Assembly (NCBI GenBank): GCA_000436035.1
Contig: FR893257.1
Location: forward strand, 1-15,564
Reading direction: 5' to 3'
From: Prevotella sp. CAG:732
GTDB lineage: Bacteria > Bacteroidota > Bacteroidia > Bacteroidales > Bacteroidaceae
Length of the DNA stretch: 15,564 nucleotides
Within the stretch, counting starts at the first letter, position 1. Every line of letters starts with the position of its first letter. A program made the position numbers and the translations under genes. Under the pieces are notes generated by a model. It saw nothing but the letters and a program-made list of their open reading frames with translations, ran no database searches and was not told where the DNA came from. Positions 1-7,355 of this stretch are shown here, in pieces.

Positions 1-32
1 TGAGTTTAACAGCTAAACCATAAAAGAAAGAA

Positions 33-458
33 ATGAAAGAGTTTAAATATACAATCGACGGAAAAGAATACAAGGTTCAGATTGAGGGTGTTGAGGACAA
101 CATCGCAAGCGTGAACGTGAATGGCGAAGCTTACAAGGTAGAAATGGAGAAGGAAGCTGAGCCTGAGAAGAAGAAGGTAGTGCTCGGTAAGCCAGCTGCC
201 GCTTCTGATGATGCAGAGGCTACTCCTGCTGCCAATGTCAACACAGCCAACGCAGTGAAGGCTCCTCTCCCTGGTACTATCACCAGCATCGAGGTTACTG
301 TTGGTCAGGAGGTGAAGGCAGGTGACACCGTTGTTGTCCTTGAGGCCATGAAGATGCAGAACAACATCGAGGCAGAGAAGGATGGCAAGGTAACAGCTAT
401 CTGCGTAAAGCCTGGTCAGGCAGTGCTCGAAGAGGACGCTTTGATCGTCATCGAGTAA
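33..458 (+). CDS. Biotin carboxyl carrier protein (biotin/lipoyl-domain subunit of an acyl-CoA decarboxylase or carboxylase)
   Basis: 141-aa carrier subunit that shuttles CO2 on biotin between the carboxyltransferase and a partner subunit, in the style of methylmalonyl-CoA or oxaloacetate decarboxylase gamma chains. Residues 1-50 form the N-terminal beta region typical of Bacteroidota versions. Residues 51-75 are an Ala/Pro-rich flexible linker. Residues 76-141 are the biotinyl domain, with the canonical EAMKM motif at 104-108, making Lys107 the biotinylated residue. The ATG at 33 follows an A-rich leader. The upstream partner genes are presumably outside the window. A terminator follows within 70 nt, so no decarboxylase beta (membrane) subunit is encoded directly downstream. 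Family assignment is secure; the substrate of the complex cannot be read from this subunit alone. Confidence 0.93.
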   Translation: MKEFKYTIDGKEYKVQIEGVEDNIASVNVNGEAYKVEMEKEAEPEKKKVVLGKPAAASDDAEATPAANVNTANAVKAPLPGTITSIEVTVGQEVKAGDTVVVLEAMKMQNNIEAEKDGKVTAICVKPGQAVLEEDALIVIE

Positions 459-520
459 ATCTACTGACAAGAGCTTCAGTATTTATAAAAGGAAAATCGC
501 AATTTTACCATTTATAAATT

Positions 521-570
521 AGAAAAAGGGTCGCAGGCATTCAGTTGCCTAGCGACCCTTCATCGTTTTT
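521..570. terminator. Bidirectional rho-independent terminator
   Basis: A 14-bp stem with one bulged A: left arm 526-539, right arm 546-560, core GGGTCGC/GCGACCC, loop about 6 nt. On the + strand it is followed by a T run at 566-570. On the - strand the right arm runs directly into five T's. It therefore can end both the biotin-carrier operon from the left and the cobalamin operon arriving from the right. Confidence 0.85.
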
Positions 571-737
571 ATAAGATACTACCATTCCTAGGTTTTACAA
601 GAGATTACCATCCGGAGAATATCATCCCCCATCAGTTGGAATACCAAAAGGGGATGCCTCCCGAAAGAGAACACCCCCATGGATTGGAATTATCTTGTTT
701 TTAACAATACAAGACACAATTAAACAAAGCATTGCTT
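571..737. other. Convergent intergenic region with weak degenerate repeats
   Basis: No gene is seen between the bidirectional terminator and the stop of the minus-strand 372-aa gene. It holds a 17-nt direct repeat with 14 matches, at 626-642 and 674-690 (offset 48, pattern CCCCCATnnnTTGGAAT). There is an inverted repeat CATCCCC/GGGGATG at 623-629 and 650-656, and a 6-bp TCTTGT/ACAAGA hairpin at 693-714. Small palindromes centred near 589, 613, 634, 656 and 679 are spaced roughly 20-24 nt apart, so this may be a worn version of the arrays described elsewhere in the window. Confidence 0.4.
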
Positions 738-1856
738 CTAATAGATCACTTTCCTGCCCTTGTGAACATAAATATGTCCCTTTACCAAGTTTTGCACTCG
801 CTGTCCCATTAGATTATAGTAAACATCATCCTCCACAACATTTACAGTAGGACGAATGATACCAGTCATCGGTCTCTGACGAGGTGTTATCAAGAAAGGC
901 TTATCATCATAACCATCAATCAGATGCAAGTCGGCGATAGAACTGATTTCAGTAGAAGTTTCACCTAACCAGCCACAATACTGGAAGATGCCTGTCTTTA
1001 CACGGATGAAATCAATATGGTCAAGAACTACTTGATTGCCCTCATCATCTACCGCCCAGTTGATATCGAAGGAAGAATAGAGTGAATCGGTGGCGGGACA
1101 AGCATCCGCATAGCCATAGGCATCCTTGGCATAGCGATACAGCACCCAATAAGTGCCCTTGCCACTTGTCTCTATGGCATTGTTGGGCACCTTGCCACCC
1201 TTGAAGGTCAGTTCATCCTTACCTTCCCAAAGAGGCCAATACGACTGACGATGATGAACATTCTTGCAATGATAGCCGGTAGAATCACGGCGTTCACCAT
1301 TCTTGTCTGTCCACGAACATTCCCATTTGATATAATTATCGTAGGATGAAGGGAATTGAGTATGATCACCACTCTCTGCCGTAGGCTTATGGTAAGTAAT
1401 TTCAAAGTCATGGATTTCGGAGGTATAGTATTCCGAGCCTGCAAGCTCATACCATTTTGCCTCCTCCAAGTTCTTGCCGACTCCCACATATACGATGCCT
1501 GGTTCGATGGAACCACCAATCGTAGCTGCACCATAAATTGGGTCAGCGTTAGAATAGAATCCATTGCCCAATACAAGGAAGTCTGAACCCGGCTTGTTTT
1601 CGATGGCATGATCGAACTTCACTGTGATATATCCGCCGAAGGTACCAAGATGAACAAGCGCATCACTGTTCAACTGTTTCTCACATCTCTGATTGACCTC
1701 CTCTTGGGTAGTGTTCTCATCAGCAGAAGGCAATGTATTAACAAATTGCCCTGGAGCAGGATGATATTCCAAGACTTGCACTTGCTGAGTCTGTGCCTGT
1801 CCACAAAGGCCAAACACAGACAAAGCAGAAGTCACTATAATTTGCTTCACATTCAA
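738..1856 (-). CDS. Secreted 'GTFGG' cell-surface protein of the cobalamin-uptake operon
   Basis: 372-aa exported protein, last gene of the btuB operon, starting 11 nt after the DUF4465 stop. Residues 1-22 are a signal peptide ending around AQA; the lone Cys18 has no good lipobox. The body resembles a Bacteroidota surface family often annotated 'cell surface protein' or 'PKD domain protein' and found next to BtuB genes. Visible marks are HLGTFGGYITVKFDH (69-83), LVLGNGF (94-100), EPGIVYVGV (118-126), WYELAGSEYY (135-144) and FDINWAVD (263-270) with IDFIRVKTG (281-289). The C-terminus (344-372) is a short tail, YYNLMGQRV...GHIYVHKGRKVIY, like those on many Prevotella secreted proteins and reminiscent of type IX sorting tails. 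A role in corrinoid capture is inferred from position only. Confidence 0.8.
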   Translation of the reverse strand: MNVKQIIVTSALSVFGLCGQAQTQQVQVLEYHPAPGQFVNTLPSADENTTQEEVNQRCEKQLNSDALVHLGTFGGYITVKFDHAIENKPGSDFLVLGNGFYSNADPIYGAATIGGSIEPGIVYVGVGKNLEEAKWYELAGSEYYTSEIHDFEITYHKPTAESGDHTQFPSSYDNYIKWECSWTDKNGERRDSTGYHCKNVHHRQSYWPLWEGKDELTFKGGKVPNNAIETSGKGTYWVLYRYAKDAYGYADACPATDSLYSSFDINWAVDDEGNQVVLDHIDFIRVKTGIFQYCGWLGETSTEISSIADLHLIDGYDDKPFLITPRQRPMTGIIRPTVNVVEDDVYYNLMGQRVQNLVKGHIYVHKGRKVIY

Positions 1857-1867
1857 AATGACAAAAA

Positions 1868-3079
1868 TTATTTATAAATTTCAATATCATCGATTACGAG
1901 ATAAGCAGGAGCGGCAAAACCAGCGCCGTTATCTTGGTCTTTAGAGAACTCATAATTAATCTTTAAGGTATTAATTTTACCAAGAGAAGACAAATCAACA
2001 TAAGCCCAATCGGTCAAAGACTTCTTACCATCTTGAATACGATACTTCACGATACCCTGAGAAATACCTGCAGCATCAAAGCCCTCAAAAGTTACATCTA
2101 TAAAGGTGTCATCAGTAGCTGCTTGGTTAAATCTATCGCCTTGGGTCAAAGAATGGAGAAAATAAGAGTTGTTGGTAATCCACATACCCTTGATTTGGCG
2201 AGCTACACCATCCTGGAAATCCAATATAGCACGAGAATCTGTAGCATACGGGCTGCCATCATTATAACCGTATGTCACAAGGAAGTTGTCACCAGAGTGA
2301 GCAGGAGTTTCCGTAGGCAAAGAAAGTTGCGTATTGGAGCCACCATCTGCTATATCACAGTGATAATTAGAGATAGCGGCACCGCCTGACCAATATGCCC
2401 AGCTACCCCAAGCATTATTCAACTTCGAGTGCAAAGATGTCACTTCGTCTGTCCACTCATAGACACCTTCGTCTTTAGAAAAGCCACCGCCATCAGCTCC
2501 ATAAAGTAATGGGCCACCATATTCTGGTGTATCTATCAATGCACTCCACTTACTGCCCTCGAAATCAATCGTATAATAAGGTGCTTCCTTCACGAGACCC
2601 ATCACACTATACTGAGCAGTACGCTCATTGAAAACAACGAGCACAGAATCCTGCTGATAACCACTCTCGATAGTATAGAACTTAGTGCTTCCCTTAGTTG
2701 CAGTACCAGACACTGCGATAGGAGCATTAGCATCCCCCTCTGGACCGAAATAGAGGTCTGAACCAGTATTGGTGGTAGCCTGGAACTTGAAAGTATCATC
2801 AGCCTTCGGCATCAGTTTACCAGCCCACATATAGTCAGCGATAAGGCTCATGCCCTTGAACTGGAAAGTAGTTGCCTTACCAAAAAGGCTAACGCCCTTT
2901 AAGTTAGACTTATATACAGGAGCCTGAGCAGGCTGAGTTGGTTCATCATCGGTAACTGTGATAGTAGTGCTCTCCAAAGGGAAAGAATATTTCTGACCAT
3001 TCGACTCAACTGTGAATACAGATTGTGCTGAGGCAGCCAATGGCATAACCATCAACAATGAAACAAATATCTTTTTCAT
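1868..3079 (-). CDS. DUF4465-domain secreted protein, cobalamin operon
   Basis: 403-aa exported protein whose start lies 16 nt after the stop of the small secreted protein upstream. Residues 1-19 are a signal peptidase I type signal (ASA-Q), with no lipobox. Residues 20-165 are a beta-rich N-terminal region I do not recognise. From about 169 to 403 it matches DUF4465 as I remember that family: IDFEG (171-175), WSGGAAISNYH (230-240), HSGDNFLVTYGY (261-272), GMWITNNSY (298-306), TDWAYVDLSSLGKIN near 350 and a closing PAYLVIDDIEIYK. DUF4465 genes recur beside btuB/btuG in Bacteroidota, which suggests a surface or periplasmic accessory for corrinoid uptake. It may correspond to a described corrinoid-binding surface family such as BtuH, but I cannot settle that from sequence. 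No catalytic motif is apparent. Confidence 0.85.
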   Translation of the reverse strand: MKKIFVSLLMVMPLAASAQSVFTVESNGQKYSFPLESTTITVTDDEPTQPAQAPVYKSNLKGVSLFGKATTFQFKGMSLIADYMWAGKLMPKADDTFKFQATTNTGSDLYFGPEGDANAPIAVSGTATKGSTKFYTIESGYQQDSVLVVFNERTAQYSVMGLVKEAPYYTIDFEGSKWSALIDTPEYGGPLLYGADGGGFSKDEGVYEWTDEVTSLHSKLNNAWGSWAYWSGGAAISNYHCDIADGGSNTQLSLPTETPAHSGDNFLVTYGYNDGSPYATDSRAILDFQDGVARQIKGMWITNNSYFLHSLTQGDRFNQAATDDTFIDVTFEGFDAAGISQGIVKYRIQDGKKSLTDWAYVDLSSLGKINTLKINYEFSKDQDNGAGFAAPAYLVIDDIEIYK

Positions 3080-3095
3080 ACTTTTCTAAATTCTA

Positions 3096-3503
3096 TTACT
3101 TGATTACTTTTCTTGTTTTACCATTACTCTTGATAATATAGATTTTACCCGGTACAATCTGTGAGGCTTTTGTACCATCTATATTGTAGATTTCCTCGAC
3201 ATTCTTGCCTTCAACAACTACGTTATCTTTGATTCCAGTAGAAGTGAAATCATGGCTTTCAGCTGTGATTTTCTCAACATCAGCACAGTCAGCCAAAACA
3301 AGTTGCTTGTTGTCAGCCATAGAGAGTACACATAGCTTTCCATCCTCGGTCTGAATCTTTGGTCGATCAGTGAAAGCCACATACTTGCTTTCACCTGACT
3401 TGAGAGTCACGCATACCGCATTTAGCGCAGGTTTCTCTTCACTAGAGGCGAAAGCAGAAAGAGCAATGAAAGGCATTGCCATCATAAGTAAATACTTTCT
3501 CAT
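3096..3503 (-). CDS. Small secreted Prevotella-type protein, cobalamin operon
   Basis: 135-aa exported protein of unknown function between btuG and the DUF4465 gene. Residues 1-20 are a signal peptide (hydrophobic core MMAMPFIALSAFA). Residues 27-80 have the short beta pattern seen in many small Prevotella secreted proteins: a 'VCVTLKSGESKYVAF' strand, then 'DRPKIQTEDGKLCVLS', then 'KQLVLADCADVEKIT'. Residues 105-135 form a tail (IYNIDGT...GKIYIIKSNGKTRKVIK) that parallels the tail of the 372-aa protein in the same operon. The Cys residues at 31, 58 and 73 could form a disulfide. A 102-nt gap separates it from btuG, with no convincing promoter, so co-transcription is likely. Function is unknown; export is well supported. 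Confidence 0.75.
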   Translation of the reverse strand: MRKYLLMMAMPFIALSAFASSEEKPALNAVCVTLKSGESKYVAFTDRPKIQTEDGKLCVLSMADNKQLVLADCADVEKITAESHDFTSTGIKDNVVVEGKNVEEIYNIDGTKASQIVPGKIYIIKSNGKTRKVIK

Positions 3504-3537
3504 AAATGAATTATTATTTATGTTAATACTATGCCCT

Positions 3538-3562
3538 TACAGAGGGCGATTTTTCTTTATTT
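3538..3562 (+). terminator. Short hairpin with T-rich tail, terminator-like on the + strand
   Basis: GCCCT/AGGGC inverted repeat with a 5-nt loop sits in the btuG-to-small-gene gap. On the + strand it is followed by a T-rich stretch, but no + strand gene precedes it, so it could block antisense transcription. On the - strand it lacks a T run and would be a leader hairpin ahead of the small secreted-protein gene. Confidence 0.3.
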
Positions 3563-3605
3563 TAGAGCCACCTCAAATCCCCAACATTCCATGAAAAGAA
3601 CTCAT

Positions 3606-4745
3606 TTACGGCAAAGCCAAGAAGTGGGCAGGATTCAAACCATCCAAGTAATACTTGTTGAGTTGTTGTCCTTGTCTGTCAAACTCAAAGACATAGGCAT
3701 TGGTGGCATAACTTCTCGCATCCGACACGTAGAGATGACCCGAATAAGGAGAGATGTAGATGCCATACGGCGACTGCATCTTCTCGATGACTGGTTGCGC
3801 CTCGGCATACTCCGAAAGCCCCTCTTCCACCTGCATCGAAGGCAAGCTGATGGTGTGCATAGAGTACTGATACTCACCGGTATTATATGAATATGCCGAA
3901 CCAATGGTATAGAACTTTCCTCCATACGTGCAATTATAGGTGGCGGGGAAATCAAAGACCTTGAACTCCTCGCTCTCCATGTTCAGTACCACAGACCTGG
4001 GAGCCACATCATAGTAGTCGCCACAAGAGTTGATACAGATAAACTGACCGCACTGCGACATCTTGCCAAAGAGGTTGATGCACCCCGTGTCGATGCGCTT
4101 GAGCTCTTTCATCGTCTGGGCATCTATCACCGAAATGGTAGATTCATATTCATGCCCCTCCTGGAAAGAATACCCTCCGGTATTAGCCACGAAAAGACGC
4201 CCCTTGTAATAGGCAATGCCCTCCGGCTCATAACCCACATGGCAGGTATCCACGATTTCCTTCGTTCTCACATCCACCTTCGCCACATAACCATGGTTGG
4301 CATACGAGGTACAATAGAGGTAGTCGCCATCTGTAGCCAACTTGCGATTGTTCGGGATGTCTTCGGTGGCAGCTATTGCCCTTCCATCAGGATAAATATA
4401 CTGAATGATGTTCGACCAGTTCACAGAGATGGCTATCAAGGTATCGTTTACCTGAATGATGTCATTGCCTGTGTCACCCAGACGATGCTTTGGATTTTGC
4501 TTCTGATACCACTTGTTGACGAGCGTTCCCTGATCGAGATAAGAGATACAGGAGTTGTCCATGCCCCATAATCCCTCACAGAGTATCAAGAGCTTGTCCT
4601 CCGTCTTCGTAGGTGTAGAGATGACGACTTCATCGTTCACCTCCATACGGCAGCCCGAAAGTAAGATAACCAGCATCACTAGACAAATACTCCATCTGCC
4701 TCTGTGTTCTTGCCAGCCTTTATTTTTTATCAATTGAATCTTCAT
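3606..4745 (-). CDS. btuG: BtuG-like surface lipoprotein (YncE-type beta-propeller), cobalamin capture
   Basis: 379-aa lipoprotein. Residues 1-31 are a signal peptide with lipobox LLSGC, making Cys32 the lipidated residue. The remainder shows repeating propeller-blade strands of the YncE / 40-residue repeat kind: DKLLILCEGLWGMDNSCISYLD (51-72), LATDGDYLYCTSYANHGYVAKVDVRTKEI, PEGIAYYKGRLFVANTGGY, STISVIDAQTMKELKRIDTG, and near the end SPYGIYISPYSGHLYVSDARSY. In Bacteroides, BtuG is a seven-bladed propeller on the cell surface that binds corrinoids very tightly and hands them to BtuB. The position directly after btuB under a cobalamin riboswitch makes this the natural reading. The alternative is a generic YncE-like protein with another ligand, which the context makes unlikely. 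Confidence 0.85.
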   Translation of the reverse strand: MKIQLIKNKGWQEHRGRWSICLVMLVILLSGCRMEVNDEVVISTPTKTEDKLLILCEGLWGMDNSCISYLDQGTLVNKWYQKQNPKHRLGDTGNDIIQVNDTLIAISVNWSNIIQYIYPDGRAIAATEDIPNNRKLATDGDYLYCTSYANHGYVAKVDVRTKEIVDTCHVGYEPEGIAYYKGRLFVANTGGYSFQEGHEYESTISVIDAQTMKELKRIDTGCINLFGKMSQCGQFICINSCGDYYDVAPRSVVLNMESEEFKVFDFPATYNCTYGGKFYTIGSAYSYNTGEYQYSMHTISLPSMQVEEGLSEYAEAQPVIEKMQSPYGIYISPYSGHLYVSDARSYATNAYVFEFDRQGQQLNKYYLDGLNPAHFLALP

Positions 4746-4832
4746 TCCAATCTTGAATTATTTGCAAGAGAATTATCTTTCCCTTCGGCCGATGCCGTTG
4801 GTTCTCCACTCTTCGTTGTTCACTCTTCACTT

Positions 4833-6773
4833 TTAAAGTTCAAACTTCACCGTACACTTCCAGTTTCTTCCCGGCATCGGATAGCGTTTTACCACTTCAT
4901 GGCGAGAATCGGTCACATTGTTACATTCTATGGTACCTTGCAACACATACTTTCCTATCTTGAATCGCTTGTTCAACTTCAAGTCTATCGTGTACCAATC
5001 GCCCAACAGGTCGTCAGCATTATTGGACACCAACGCAAAGCGCTCACCTGTATAAAGGAATGAGGTGCAGAGCGAATAGGAATCATATCCCAAGTCAAGA
5101 ATGACCGAACCCGAATGCATCGGTGAGTACGGAATGTAATTCTTGTACTCTGGGTCGGAAGGCATCGTATAGTCCTTGTCTATCTGATAGGTATAGTTGG
5201 CATTAGCCGCCAATGAGAACTTGCCCCAGTCCTGATTATACCCACCAGAGAAAGATGCACCATACGACTTCACCTTGCCAAAGTTGACCATCGACCAGCG
5301 GAACTGACACTTCATCGGTATCGCCACGATCTTGTCATCAATATGGTTATAATACCCATCAACCGCAAAATGGAATCGCTTACCCTTATAGTCGATACCC
5401 GCATCCCATTGCGAGGTATATTCCGGATTCAACTTCGTATTGCCCACCAAGGTATAGTACAAGTCGTTGAGCGTAGGAGCTCGGAAGATGCGCTTGTGGA
5501 AGGCACGGAATATCCACTCATCTTTCTTATACGACAAGAGGAACATCGGCGTGAGTTTCTGCAAGGGTCCAGCCTGCCCCACCGTATGGTCTTGTATATG
5601 CGTATAGAGCAATGCCACATTTGCCTCCAAACCTCGATAAGAGCCGATGATGGAAAACAACGACTTTGAGTCGATGCGATACACATAATGGAAACGATAG
5701 ACATCACAATTGAGGTCAGACCATCGCAGGTCGGTACTTGCCGTCACCGAAAGATAGGGCGAGTTGAAGGAGCCTGCCACCGAACCATACACGTCTTGCT
5801 GGGCATAGTGATTATTACAATACATAGTCGCCGCATTGGTGGATGGGTCTTGCAGATAGTGCAAGTAATCATAAGCATACTTCAAGTTCGCCTTCAAGCC
5901 CCATCTGCTCCACAACTTCTTATACGAAGCCTGGGCAAAGAAGTTTTGGTCCCATTGCCTATCCGTGGAATCCCACTGGTCGGAAAGACGACGGATGACA
6001 GGTCCCGGCAATCCTCGTTCTGAATTGTAATAGTAGGCATGAAGCGTCAAGCCCTTGTAGAACCCAGCAGCTTCCAAGCGATAGAAGGAGATGTCGGAGT
6101 TGTGCCGCACACCAATCGTATCTTCTGAAGCCGACTGAAATCGGAATTTGTAGTCACCGTCCGTATGCTGGTACTCACCATCGAAGAAGAAGTAATCCTT
6201 CAACGAGAAATAAGCTTTCACCTTATTCAAACCGAAAGAACCATTGCCATACTCCACTTGTGCGGTGGTATGGTCTGGTCGTTTGGTCTGCATATAGACG
6301 GTGGCAGCAGAAGCATACTCTGAGGCCGACTGCAATCGCTCATTCTTGTTGGCATTGTATAGGGATACAGATTCCATATTGGACAAAGAATACTTGCCCA
6401 AATCGACTTGTCCATTTTGTACATTGGTGATGCGGATACCGTCAAGATACACTCCGACATGCTGCGAGCCGAGAGAACGCACGTTGACTGTTTTCAAGCC
6501 TCCCAATCCACCATAATCCTTTATCTGTACGCCCGAAAAGTACTTCAAGGCATCAGCCACGGATGTCGTGGAAAGGTTCTGCAAAGTGCTCCCCGATATT
6601 GTCTGACTTGGTGTAAGATAATGCGGTTTCTCACCGACACACACGACATCATCCAATGAGAGCGTATCACGATGCAATCCTTTCTCTTGACGCGAACGGT
6701 TACTATCTATGCTCTGCGCATAACCAGAGGTCACACCCACACACAACAATGCTAAGAAGACATTCCTCTTCAT
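4833..6773 (-). CDS. btuB: BtuB-like TonB-dependent cobalamin receptor
   Basis: 646-aa outer-membrane receptor importing cobalamin or other corrinoids with TonB energy. Residues 1-20 are the signal peptide (GYAQ). A TonB-box-like segment LDDVVCVGE lies at 40-48. The plug spans about 55-165, with recognisable SVADALKYFSGVQIKDYGG (71-89), KTVNVRSLGSQHVGVYLDGI (94-113) and a GQVDLGKYSLSNMESV stretch. The rest is a beta-barrel rich in aromatic strand ends, including the typical KRIFRAPTLNDLYY and PEYTSQWDAGIDY segments, ending in WKCTVKFEL (terminal Leu rather than Phe). The length fits the compact BtuB class, without the extra N-terminal domain of SusC proteins. It is the first gene of the operon, about 130 nt below the B12 box of a cobalamin riboswitch, which supports the substrate directly. 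Confidence 0.92.
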   Translation of the reverse strand: MKRNVFLALLCVGVTSGYAQSIDSNRSRQEKGLHRDTLSLDDVVCVGEKPHYLTPSQTISGSTLQNLSTTSVADALKYFSGVQIKDYGGLGGLKTVNVRSLGSQHVGVYLDGIRITNVQNGQVDLGKYSLSNMESVSLYNANKNERLQSASEYASAATVYMQTKRPDHTTAQVEYGNGSFGLNKVKAYFSLKDYFFFDGEYQHTDGDYKFRFQSASEDTIGVRHNSDISFYRLEAAGFYKGLTLHAYYYNSERGLPGPVIRRLSDQWDSTDRQWDQNFFAQASYKKLWSRWGLKANLKYAYDYLHYLQDPSTNAATMYCNNHYAQQDVYGSVAGSFNSPYLSVTASTDLRWSDLNCDVYRFHYVYRIDSKSLFSIIGSYRGLEANVALLYTHIQDHTVGQAGPLQKLTPMFLLSYKKDEWIFRAFHKRIFRAPTLNDLYYTLVGNTKLNPEYTSQWDAGIDYKGKRFHFAVDGYYNHIDDKIVAIPMKCQFRWSMVNFGKVKSYGASFSGGYNQDWGKFSLAANANYTYQIDKDYTMPSDPEYKNYIPYSPMHSGSVILDLGYDSYSLCTSFLYTGERFALVSNNADDLLGDWYTIDLKLNKRFKIGKYVLQGTIECNNVTDSRHEVVKRYPMPGRNWKCTVKFEL

Positions 6774-6811
6774 TATACATCTATGTTATTAATAAAATGA
6801 TTCGTCCTTCA

Positions 6812-6831
6812 AAGTCCATTCCACGGGACTT
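6812..6831 (-). promoter_or_regulatory. Possible riboswitch expression-platform hairpin before btuB
   Basis: A perfect 6-bp AAGTCC/GGACTT inverted repeat with an 8-nt loop lies between the B12 box and the btuB start. A second small hairpin, GTAGT/ACTAC, is at 6862-6874. Neither has a T run, so if the switch uses them, control of translation or folding is more plausible than simple intrinsic termination. This is inference from position. Confidence 0.35.
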
Positions 6832-6889
6832 GATGGCAACATCGCCACATCTAGCTTCCAGGTAGTTTCACTACGCTTCATCCAGCAGA

Positions 6890-7140
6890 TGCAGAGATGA
6901 CAACGGCAGGTCTTCTGACTTACATCTCGTCTTCACATCGCTACGAGCTTTCCGCAGATATTCCATGAAATCGGCATCCTGCCCTATATATAATGATGTG
7001 TGACCCAAGGCAAGCGGTCTTCCCGAAAAAATGTCAGTGACCTTTTGGTGCTTGCCTGCCCTCCCCCAAGAGGAGGATAGATGTTTACAGCAGCGGGACT
7101 GCTCAGGCTTCTCACCTGATTCCCTTTTAATCACTACGCA
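6890..7140 (-). promoter_or_regulatory. Cobalamin riboswitch controlling the btuB operon
   Basis: Read on the - strand, the 5' core at 7125-7083 matches the classic cobalamin aptamer: GGGAATCAGGTGAGAAGCC, then GAGCAGTCCCGCTGCTGTAA. Further down are GGTCACTG and CGGGAAG elements flanked by a CAGGCAAGC/GCTTGCC pairing. The B12 box follows at 6920-6905 (AGTCAGAAGACCTGCC; usual form AGCCAGGAGACCTGCC). The core spans about 220 nt, normal for the family with a peripheral insert before the B12 box. Edges are approximate because the P1 stem was not resolved. High adenosylcobalamin or related corrinoid is expected to repress the genes from btuB downward. Confidence 0.95.
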
Positions 7141-7215
7141 CGCATCCTGGCATTTCAACCAAAATGACCATCGCCCCTGTGTCGGCACGACGTTGCAGTG
7201 AACCAATTGCAGGTG

Positions 7216-7246
7216 CAAAGGTAATCATTTCAAGCGAATTGACAAA
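7216..7246 (-). promoter_or_regulatory. Bacteroidota promoter of the cobalamin operon
   Basis: On the - strand, TTTG (7246-7243) and TACCTTTG (7223-7216) are separated by 19 nt, an exact fit to the TTTG-N19-21-TAnnTTTG pattern. It would start transcription near 7209, giving a leader of about 435 nt that contains the riboswitch. It is divergent from the mutarotase promoter, with the two -33 elements 56 bp apart. Confidence 0.85.
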
Positions 7247-7302
7247 AAAATCACAGCAAAAAGTCTCTTTTGATAGGAAAAGGGAAGATTTCGGCTCTAT
7301 TT

Positions 7303-7334
7303 TTTGGCAAGAAAGAAGAAATATCGTATTTTTG
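7303..7334 (+). promoter_or_regulatory. Bacteroidota promoter of the mutarotase gene
   Basis: TTTG at 7303-7306 and TATTTTTG at 7327-7334 are separated by 20 nt and match TTTG-N19-21-TAnnTTTG. The ATG at 7356 follows after about 20 nt, so the leader is very short. This placement also argues against the longer reading frame that begins at 7164. Confidence 0.85.
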
Positions 7335-7355
7335 CAGAAAGAAAAGAAATGTATT

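Noticed and set aside
6871..7218. 115-aa minus-strand frame in the btuB leader
   Set aside because: It coincides with the cobalamin riboswitch aptamer; the structured RNA explains the sequence.
7164..7355. 64-codon N-terminal extension of the mutarotase frame
   Set aside because: It would start upstream of the mapped promoter elements at 7303-7334, and the extension has no family match.
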